Shown: one piece after another, positions 1 through 11,400 of the stretch
Numbering within the stretch: position 1 is the first letter of the stretch
Layout: each line of letters starts with the position of its first letter
Source of the DNA: Hirudinaria manillensis
Lineage: Eukaryota > Annelida > Clitellata > Hirudinida > Hirudinidae
Direction: 5' to 3'
DNA length: 64,000 nt
Assembly (NCBI GenBank): GCA_034509925.1
Contig: CM067535.1
Span: forward strand, 1,330,001 to 1,394,000
The notes under the pieces: model-generated
What the model was told of the DNA's origin: nothing
What the model saw: the letters and a program-made list of their open reading frames with translations, nothing else
The model's database searches: none
Made by a program: the position numbers and the translations under genes

Positions 1-1422
1 CGACGACAACAATTACCACCTCAAACAACAACAACAACAACAATAACAACAACGACGACGACAACCGATGGAAGCTTTCAGTTGTCACCAAAGATACCAA
101 CTAACGTAACATCACAAAGCATCCAGGAGGAAAACTAACTTGTACGTACGTACGTGTGTGTGTGTGTGTGTGCGTGTGTGCGCGTGCGTGCATGTGTGTG
201 TATGTGGTGTACTTGCGTGTGTGTGCGTGCGTGAGTGGAGGACGTTAAGGACGTGTGGAATGGGTTCATCGCATCAGTGCTACCCACTATAAAGCCGCCG
301 CTGGCTTTCTCTGACAAAAGAAAACTTCATATTTTCTTCATTCATTCATTCATTCATTCTTTCTTTCTTTCTTTCTTTTTTTGACGTTCAGTCGTTCAAT
401 GAGACTTTCTCTCAATTGATGGATTATTTTGCTCCCACAATTCCAACGGATTATAAATCGAGGTAGGAAATTATGGATAAATATTATTGATGATGTTGAT
501 AATAATAGTAATAATAATAATAATAATAATAATATCAATAATAATAATATGATGATGATGGTGATGATGACGATGATGGTGATGGTTATTGTTATTAAAA
601 TAATTAAATGTAACATATTATTAATATTAATATTATTAGCATTGGCAGTAATGGAACGGATATTTGTTAAATAATAATGTTTTCAAAATAATATAATAAA
701 ATATATTTTATTTATTAATTTGTCTTAATTAATATAAATTTACTTGAAAAGACTTTAATGTTACGTGATGGACAATGGACAACTCTTACAACCTGAGAAT
801 GGAGAATGTGGTTTAATTATCTCATTTATTTATTAAAAATAATTTTAAATTTAATTTTAAATTAATTTAATTTAATTCCAGTTTAACTTTTTTGTTTTTC
901 TGACGCCATTAAAACATTTTTCGAAAATTTTGTAAATTCAAGGGAATAAAAAAATCATTAATCGGGTCTAATTCATGAAAAGTAATTCATTAATCCCCCT
1001 GCTTAATTGGGCCAAACATGGCGGGCGGGCGGGCACCCCTAATCACGTGATAGGTGGAGACAAATTGATTGGTGGAGCGTATTGAGGTTAATGGGTGCAT
1101 TTGAATTACAATGAAAACATCGCACCATTTGGATGGCAACCGATGGCTTTTTGATGGTTATGGTACGCCTTATCTATGACGATGCTGGTGGTGGTGGTGA
1201 TGATAATGATGATGATGACGACGACGACGACGATGACGAGGATGATGATGACGACGATGATGATGATGATGATGATGACGATGATGATGATGATGACGAG
1301 GATGATGATGATGACGACGATGACGATGATGATGATGATGACGAGGATGATGATGATGATGACGATGACGATGACGAGGATGATGATGACAATAATATTC
1401 TTTTCTTTGTGATTTTGTATAC

Positions 1423-1475
<53 letters not shown>

Positions 1476-2159
1476 CAGTCACTTAAGATCAATTACTTTT
1501 TATAACAAAACTTCCGCTATAAGTACCGCTCGGCCACGTAACCATTTATGTAGCGCTACTCTCGGAGTTGGCGGTGCAAGTCGGGTTTCGAACACGGTAC
1601 GTTGTGACTGCTTTCTATGCCGTCAATCTGATGCAATCTGAATCAACTCTCACGAGCACGATGACGGTGATAGGAGTGGTGACGACGACGACGATGATGG
1701 TGATGATGATGATGATGATGACGATGATGGTGATGATGATGATGGTGGTGGTGGTGTATACAGACGTTTATACATTTGACGGGAAAAGGTGCACCGTGGA
1801 TTGGTAGATGGAACGATGACGTCATTAGACGAACAAATATTCTCATTAACTTAATTTCCACAGCCTGATTTCTGCATTTGTCCGACATTATTCAGACGTG
1901 CGTGTGGATGTGGTTTTTATTTTATTTATTTTTTATTTATTTATTTATTTTTTTTTTACTTTCAAAGAATTAATTAAATTCATTTTCACATTAAATCGAA
2001 TAAATTGTTTTTTGTTTTTGTTGTTGTTGCGGTTAGTTTAAAGTTATTATTATTATGCATTAATTATGCAAATATTTTTCCAAAAGATATGCAATTAGAG
2101 ATGATGTTTATTTTTATTTTTTCATCCAGTCACCTTTCGCCTCCCTCGTGACCTTGAGA
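1..2159. other. Upstream intergenic region with simple repeats
   Basis: No coding gene is supported here. The stretch holds CAA/CGA repeats at 1-65, a TG/CG purine-pyrimidine alternating tract at about 145-235, AAT then GAT repeats at 500-590, a long GAY tract at about 1190-1390, a CT tract at about 1425-1467 and another GAT tract at about 1680-1755. Open frames across these tracts encode only poly-Asp, poly-Ser, poly-Met or poly-His and are repeat artefacts. The promoter of the downstream protocadherin should lie here, but I see no decisive core element. Confidence 0.7.
1190..1393. repeat. GAT/GAC trinucleotide repeat
   Basis: About 200 bp of GAT and GAC triplets with occasional GAG. Both strands stay open because the period is three. 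The plus frame reads poly-Asp and the minus frame poly-Ser. There is no splice or start context to suggest it is coding. Confidence 0.9.
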
Positions 2160-5100
2160 ATGTCAACCAATTCAAGAAACCAGGTCTGTGGCCCGAAAAC
2201 TGCGGCAATAGCTCTACACGCCTTCCTCATCATCATCCTCATAATCGCCGAGTCACGTGACGTGACAGGCAGCCAACAGTCGTCGTCGTCGTCATCGTCA
2301 TTCGTTCTGGAATACTCCATCGTCGAGGAGCAAACTCCAGGTTCTATTATCGCCCACCTTCCCAGCAATTCCAAGGTGGCAGCTCACCTTCCTCAGTCAC
2401 TGCAGGTGGCTTTCCACGTGCTCGGAGAGTCGGTCCTCTCCAGGTATCTCCACCTGGACACCTACACGGGCAATCTCAGCGTCCATGACGTCATCGATCG
2501 TGACGTCATTTGCCAGGGCCAATCATCGTGCCCCAATGAGCTTCAAATCGCTCTCTATGCCTCGGAAAACATCATCATCTTTAAAGTTATCGTGAGTTAA
2601 CGGTCGTATTTTCAATCGGAGAAATACCTGGTATTGTACTAATAAATACTATTTTTTTGTACTTATACTTGTTCTTAAACTATTAATTGTAATTATAATG
2701 ATTAAATATTGCAAAAAAAAACAACATAATTTTTATTAATAACCACGTGACGATAGAAACGAGTCATTCCTCGTGCAGATCACACTGGAAGACATCAACG
2801 ACAATCCGCCGAAGTTTTCCGAGCAGAAATACCACGTGATCGTACCGGAGGACTCCGCGCCCGGCGAGAGATTTGCCCTTCCCTCGGCCATCGACGTGGA
2901 CAGCCCGAGCAACGGAGTGGCAGAGTATCGCCTGCCGTCCGCTCCCTCCAATTTCAGACTGGAAATCGACGAATTCACGCTCGGAGATGAAGTCGCAAAG
3001 CGACCGTTCTTGGTACTGACGAGAGAAGTGGACAGAGAGATCAGAGACAGATTCTTCCTCTCTTTGGTCTGCTACGACTCAGGCAAGCCCCGTCTGTCGG
3101 GTTCGACCATCGTAGAGGTCGAGGTCGGTGACGTCAACGACAACAACCCGGTATTCGAGAGGTCCAGTTACGACGTCATCGTGCCAGAGGATGCTCCCAT
3201 CGGTATGACCGTGGTCAGGGTCAAGGCCGTGGATGCCGATGCCGGACTCAACGGTAAAGTGAGGTCAGCAGGATCGTTAATGGAATTCATTAGCAGTTTT
3301 TGTTTGTCACATTTATTAACTTGCTTTAACCAGATGTAGAATAATTTATGCCGGGCGTCGAAAATCATCTTAAGATAAATACGAAAACGTCAAATTGTTT
3401 TTACCAGCTGCAATATACTGTGTCGATAAAATACCAGCAGCTGTTGAAACAAAATCACAAGTCGAAAAATGACACCTCAGTCTGCAAATCTAACAAATTA
3501 TAAATTAACAACATCAATGACAACAACAACAGCAACAACATCAGCAACAACATCAGCAACATTAATACTAAAAGTTAGACCTTTTAATACTAAAAGGTAA
3601 ACATTAATACAAAACTAATTACTAATTAATAAAAACAATAACAGGTACAGTCTCAGCCAGAAGAGCCTGACGAACTACGGCGAAACGTTCGTGATTGATG
3701 AGGAACGCGGAGACGTCGTCCTCTTGCAGAACTTGGATCACTCCAGGCAGCCTTCCTTCAACATCAGCGTGATCGCCAGGGACCGTTCAGAGTCCCCGGT
3801 GCCGGTCATGGCCACCCTGTCCATCGTCGTCGACGATGTGAACGACCATCCGCCTCAAATCACCATCGACTTTCTCACCGAGTCAGGGAAGATGGAGCTG
3901 GCAGAGAATCAACTTCCCGGAGTATTCGTTGGTCACGTTTCCGTCTCGGATGCCGACGACGGATTGAACAAGGAGGTCATTTGTGGCATGGACGGGGATG
4001 AACTCAAGCTGGTCTCCATCTATCCAGGAGAGTTCAAACTCGTCTCGAACATGATCTTCGATCGGGAAACAGCGGACAGACACGAAGTCACTCTCAGGTG
4101 ACTTTACGATTCTCACGAAAAAACGCATAAGAACAACTCAGAATGACGACTTCAATTTGGCTTTAATTCGTTTAATTAAAATATATCTCTCGACAGATGT
4201 CACGACTTGGGCACACCTCAACTGTGGTCGAACAAGACCTTGACCCTTCACATCCTTGACCTCAACGACAATCCTCCAATTTTCGAAAGACCCCTCTACG
4301 AAGTGTCAGTGCACGAGTCTTGGCGTTCTGGCAGTTTCGTGTTGAAGGTTTCAGCGTCTGACGAGGACACGGGTGAACATGGAGAAATATTTTATTCAAT
4401 TCAACCTACAGTCAAATCGCCAAACTCGGGCGATGACGTGACCCAGATCTTTCACATTGACCCCGAAAGTGGGACAATAACAACAATAGGAGAGTTGGAT
4501 AGAGAAAGACAGGACGTATACGAGTTCGATGTCGTTGCCGACAACTTCGACTCCAAAATACGTACTCCTACGAAGGACTCGATGACCTCCAAGACACACG
4601 TGCGTCTGTTGGTCATGGACGTCGACGACAACGGTCCTCGCTTCGTGCTGCGCAATTTCACATTCCTCGTGGCCGAAAACCTGCCTGCCAGAAGCATCGT
4701 CGGAACTCTGACTGCCATCGATCCCGACGCTCCACCCAACGACGCTTTCGCCTTCAGACCGATCATGACAGGAGACGGAATAGAGGAAGTGTTTTCCGTG
4801 GATCCGAGTACTGGAGTCATTTCGACGTGGAGGTCGTTGGACCGTGAAATCAAAGAATTCTACTCGATGAGGGTCGAGGTTTACAGCACTTCTGACAGCT
4901 CCAAGAACGACTCCGCCAACGTTTTCATACGAGTTGAGGATCGCAACGACAACGCTCCGATCTTCGTCTTTCCATCGGGCAACGACAACGGCATCAGCAG
5001 CAGCAGCAGCAACAACAACAACCTGAACATCTTCCTCAATCATCCAATAGGAGCGGAGGTCGTAGCTTTTGCCGCCAACGACGCAGATGTGGGCGATAAT

Positions 5101-8100
5101 GCGGATCTTACTTATGAAATGGTGGCAGGCAACGCGACGGATTACTTCCGGCTTGATCGAAAGACAGGAAGTCTGCAACTCGGCAGGGCTTTCCACGTTG
5201 ATGACGTCAACAAAACTTTCTCAGTCGTCGTCCGAGTGAAGGATTCTGGACAACAGGAACAACTCGATTCCCTGACCACCGTCATGTTCACGATCCTCGA
5301 CAGTCACTCAAGTTAGACTATAGACATTATTATTATTATTCATTTATTATTATTATTATTATTAAGTAAAATAATAACTAGCTATTACAATGACATCATA
5401 CTTCTCACTGACAAGCAATGATTTCCGTGTTTTCAGTGCCACTCCAGTCAGGCATCCAAGGATTCTGGCAGTTGATGTCCGATTCCAGTTTCATCGTCAT
5501 AGCCTCGTTCTTCGGTCTGGTCATCCTCTGCATCGTCTTCGTCATCGCCTTCATCACCGTCATCACGCGCAAGCTGAAGGAAAACCGGAAGCTGGACGCG
5601 AACGACCAGTTCGACACGAAAGTGAACCTGGAAGACCCCCAGCTCTCCTCATCGCTACTGGGCTCAGACGCCCAACTCAGAGCTGCAACGATGCAGACGT
5701 CCGAACACAAAACCCTGTCCGGCATACCGGACATTCTGGATTCGGAGCTGAGGATCGAAAGACTCAGGGTGAGTTCATCTGTTGACGGATATCTTTCCAC
5801 GTCCGGTTTCCAACCGACTTCTGCTATGGTAAAAGCGTATCTGTAACTTTGGCGAAGGATACTCGGACATTTAAAGGGCATAAACAGGCGGTCATGCAAG
5901 ACGCGTCACGATACCGGTGCAATGTTCCGGTTTGCACGATGATTGCCCGGTCGGTCGTGGCCCGACCGAGCTGGGCACGGGCCCTCCATCATGCGGTCCC
6001 AGACATGCTAACCTAGACGATTACACACTCAATCATCAATCTTGCTAGAGTAGCATTTCATACACGCGATAATCTTTACTATAGTTTCATGAAAGGGTCC
6101 TAATTTATTACCTCCTATTAGTCAGTTTGAGTTTGGAAATTGAACGTCTCTCGTGTATTTCTTAAACTCTGCGCTAGAAAAAGGTGAACGACATCATGTT
6201 GTTGTTGTTGTTGTTGCTATTGTTGTTGTTGTTGTGTTTGTATGTATGCAAAGAAAAGAAGCCTTGTTTGTCGATGGAGGGAGCGTCACGTGACACGCGG
6301 AGGTGGAGGTTTATGCAAACGTCGTCCCAATTCTACCTGTGGATGATCATTCCAGGTGGAGCCAGTGATTCGAGGCAAGATTTTACTCGCCGTCGTAATT
6401 GCCGGAAATGAGGTTCATAAAAGTGTACCAGCAACTGCTACGCTAATGAATATGCTAAATTATAAAATATTCCGACAATTAGTATTTTATCAACAATGTT
6501 AATAAACTACATTATAATATTACATTTATTATAATTATAATTATAATTAACTATAAATATAAGTTATTCTGTTAACGAATAAACTAGCACAGGCTCCATA
6601 AGGGAGCGATAAAGCATGAATCGTTCTTAGCGTACGAATACATCTTCACGAGCGTCAATGAGTTTTGAGTAACCGGAGTTAAGAAGGATCTTTGGAGAGT
6701 TTATTTCTTGTCAGATAAGCCGAAAAGTTTAATTGTGAAGATGTGTCGAAGATAAGATGGTCTTAGTGGGAGTGAAGGATTTTATGATTACAAGATTCGA
6801 CGTGGGCTGATAGTCCGAGATTATTCCCCTGCGCTAAGATTTGAATTCTTTCCCGTAGCCAGAGGTGCTAATTTCGATGTTGTTCATGCAAAACGTTACC
6901 GGCTCCTCTCCTCATTCGAGGCATTAATCAAACCTCTCCCCCTTTCTCGATCTGTCAATCCACGGGTCTTGGCGCCGTTTTCTTTTATGCCTGAGCGTCT
7001 GACGGATGCTGAACTGCATCTTACGCCATGTTAGACTCGGTCAGAGGATTGCCAAAGAGACCTTCTGTAGGTTGTTTTCTGAAGAACAAATTAGTTCCTA
7101 CTTCGAGCAAAACGAGACAGGGCTTGCCCCCGTTCTCTGGAATAAATCAAAGAACTGAAAATAATGCTCTTCGAGATGAGAAAGTCAAACTGAAGAAGAA
7201 AGATGAATTGCCATGGAAGGTTATTTACGATCCGAAAGGGGATGAATGAAGTGATCCTGAGTGATGCTCATCTGCCAATGGGAAGCAGTTATTAATATTC
7301 AGTGCTCAATAAACTCGTGTCCACCCACGTCGGGTCAGAGGTTAAAAATGCATTCCACTCTTATTTTCTTTCATCCATCCATTCATCCATCCATCCATCG
7401 ATCCATCCGTCCCTTCTTCATTACATCGTCCTCGACTGCTTTGATTTGACGAGTGTACGTTTACAGCACGATACGAGCTGCTATTTTAAATGAAACTCGA
7501 GACTCAAAATGCAGGCACCAGTTTCAATTTCCAACTTTTACTGACTCGAGCGAGGGAGGAACCCAAGCGGTCCCCTACGCCACATTCCATCCGTCCATAC
7601 CCCTACTTCACCACCCTCAAATCCACCTATCCACCCTCAAAACCTGGATGGTGCTGAGAAGTCGCGTTGACTTTTGAGGCGTTGATGCACCTGACTACGA
7701 ACATCCTTGAACTGAACCTGTTTTCATTATCAAAGTGGGAACGCAGTGCACTCTGAAATCCTTTTGAAGAACGAAATTTGATGTGAGAAATATTAATTGA
7801 CAATAATAGTTATTATTATTATCGTCACGATGATGGTGGTATTATAAATATAATTATTATTATTATTACTCCAAGTTAATCTCGGTCAGTGCAATACACG
7901 ACACGTTAATAAGCCAAGCATCAACCAAGATCTCAGACCATTTATAATTATAATAATAATAATAATAATTATTATTATTATTATTATAATTATCCTGATG
8001 TTAAATGGAGGAAATTATTAGGCCTTAATGATATCGAATGAGTAAAGTAGAGTAGATGGGGAATATCCACCCCCATTCATCATCAACTCCACCCTCCCCT

Positions 8101-8396
8101 CCACCCTCCCCTCTTCTCCCCTCCCCTCCTCTCCCCTTCAACTTCCGCTTTCCCCACCCTTCCTAGGGCTTGGTCACGTGACGTTTTCATGACTTGAAAC
8201 TTCATGAAGCGAATCTTGTGATCAAAAGATGGAAAAAGTTGATGTCGTTGTACTTGTCTTAATGGACGGATTAAATAATGAATGACGCTGGAATATTATG
8301 TGACATCAAACAAATTCCTTTCGACCGACACGAGTTAGCTGTACGCCAGAGGCCGCCTTATTCAACTCCAGTCTTTCGGAAATTTTTGAGCATCTA

Positions 8397-8491
<95 letters not shown>

Positions 8492-11400
8492 TATTATTAT
8501 TACTCAGGTCAACCCCATGACCTTTCCCTTCGCCCCCAAACCTTACCCCTAACCTTTCAAACCCCTCTCAAGTAAGAGGTCATACCCTGCACCAATTTCT
8601 GGTGCTACGCAGGTCCTCACACGTGTTCGTGGCGACAATCAACTTCAATGAAAGCGTTCAATAATTGGACTCTAAATTCTTTTTGATGTTATTTTCATTT
8701 ATATATATAATTATATTTATATTTTTCGTCTTTTTCTTCTTTTTTCGGACGAATTCGAATAAAACAGGCAGGTGAGAAAAATTCCGTCAACTCTCTCACC
8801 TGGTCGATAATTGCAGGTGTGATGTTAGCGCGTGTTGCTGAGGATCGGAGGGATTTATTAAGGATTCAGTATTCGATTGGCCCGTCATATTTGACAAATT
8901 AATTTCTCCTTCTTTGTGTAAGGAACCTCTATTTATGACGCTTTCCATTGGATATTACCATCGTCGTCGTCGTCGTCGTCACCTTCATCATCATCATCGT
9001 CGTCGTTGGTGTTGATGGTGTTGTTGGTGGTGTTAGTGAGTAATCTTTAGGAATGAAATGGTGTTGGTCATGAAATCTTCACGATGTTAATGTAGTTTTC
9101 GATTGGCCCCCTGAGATGCCAAGGTCTTCATGAGGGTGATGATGACGATGACGATGGCGATAATGGTGATGATGACCACGACGATGATGATGTTGATGTT
9201 GATGATGACGTAATGGAAAAATCACTCCTTAGAGACCAATGCGGATCAAAAATTTGTGCGCAACTTTTTAATAAAACCCCGATAATTTTGGGGTCATCAA
9301 AATTCTTAGCCAATGCAGAGGATAACGTATCTCTTTCAATCTCAGGATATCACCGATGCAAGTACCATCGTCATCGTCGTCTTCATCATCATCACAGCAT
9401 GGTTATTGGTCGACCAATTGACATTAAATAGTTCAATTGATAGCGACAATTGGTTAAATTTTAAATTTAACTGAATTATATTATATTATATTATATTATA
9501 TTATATTATATTATATTATATTATATTATATTATATTATATTATATTATATTATATTATATTATATTATATTATATTATATTATATTATATTATATTATA
9601 TTATATTATATTATATTATATTATATTATATTATATTATATTATATTATATTATATTATATTATATTATATTATATTATATTATATTATATTATATTATA
9701 TTATATTATATTATATTATATTATATTATATTATATTATATTATTATATTATATTATATTATATTATATTATATTATATTATATTATATTATATTATATT
9801 ATATTATATTATATTATATTATATTATTATATTATATTATATTATATTATATTATATTATATTATATTATATTATATTATATTATATTATATTATATTAT
9901 ATTATATTATATTATATTATATTATATTATATTATATTATATTATATTATATTATATTATATTATATTATATTATATTATATTATATTATATTATATTAA
10001 TGGCATTATAAAAGTTAAGTTCATTCTTAACAATCGAAGCGGCCAGTTAGCTTATGAAAGAGCACAGCATTTGACAAATCGTAACGTTTTTTTCCCCGAC
10101 TTCTTCCAATTCACCGTCAGTCCTTGATTCCGGATCCACTCTTTCATGGAAAAATGAAACGAATTCCATCCATGCTCCTTGGTCCTTTCGCTTAATAGAT
10201 ATAACAAGCCCTGTTGGATCAACACGTGCCATGTACTCCGTCATAGTCGTTGTCATCGTCTTCGTAATCATCATCATCACTACCATACCATCACCACCAA
10301 CGGTATCGGCTGCTATTAGCCCACTATTACATTTGTTCATCATCATCATCATCATCATCGCTGTCGATCGATTGTCATCATTTTAATCGCATCTCCACCC
10401 ACGGAAGATGAAATGCCTGACGAACGCCACACGTTTCCGGCCGTGCTCGTCTGCTGCTGTGGCGCGCATTCATTATCTTTTTATGTCCATGTTTTATGGC
10501 TCTCGTCTCGATGTTCGGCCTCGTATCACAGCATTTCCATCCATCAATTCGGTTATCGGCCAACTGGACCGGTTGCTGTGGAGTTTATCTCTAATTGGAG
10601 GCATGGATCGAAGCAGACGGTATTATCAACTCTGACGACGTCCTCGGGCCGAGCCCACTTCATTTTTAGCCGCTCCTCCGTCGTAAATCGGAGTGGAAAG
10701 CCGAAGGTTTGAACTCGTCTGGAGACGAGGTTCTCCAGTGGAAAAGTGAAGTCTTTCCAAGGTCAATCCTCCATCGAAGTTCCTTTGGGTTTTCAGGATC
10801 ATCAGCAGCAGGACTCGATCACCTCTTCACTTTAATTGGTCGTTTGGCGAAAAGTTTAGCATTTTAATATCAGAGCTGGGATTATTGGACAACTAAGCCT
10901 TCGATTAAAACTCCATTTAATTAAAATTTGACAAAATTAAAGTCCATCACACATGAGTCATGAGCTTTATAAAAATGTTCAGTCTGACTAGATGAGGTTG
11001 GAAGCAGTGATTGAAGCGATTGTACAATTTGGCACTTTGAAGATTTTTATCTTCATCTGGTCCGAGTTAATTGCACAAAATTTATCTTTTTATCTAGGAA
11101 AATGTTCAAAAAAAAAAAGATTGTTTTGAACAAGTGACCTCAAAGCATTATCGACGCCTTTATTAGGTTTGGCGCTCTCTGTCGATCGTCTGCCTGGTGC
11201 TACTAACGTCGTACGATTCATGGATTCAACTTGGATTTTGGATCATCTTCTCGGGACAATAAACAGCTTATTTATGGTTGAATTTTAGCAATTAAATTGG
11301 TTAAATCGATTATTTATTCTATATTTACACCCTGCCATACTCCGATTTCACGTGGGAAACTGTAACAATTCGACGACTCGCTGTTGTTTACCAGAAGAAA

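Noticed and set aside
1133-1486. Open frames encoding poly-Asp, poly-Ser and poly-Met
   Set aside because: They are three frames of one GAY triplet tract; period three keeps all frames open. No splice or start context.
4396-5196. 266-codon minus-strand open frame
   Set aside because: Antisense shadow of protocadherin exon 4, which encodes cadherin repeats with DxNDNxP motifs.
7028-7249. 73-codon open frame in the large protocadherin intron
   Set aside because: Not repeat-derived, but I recognise no similarity, and no acceptor joins it in frame to exon 5. Possibly chance or an old insert.
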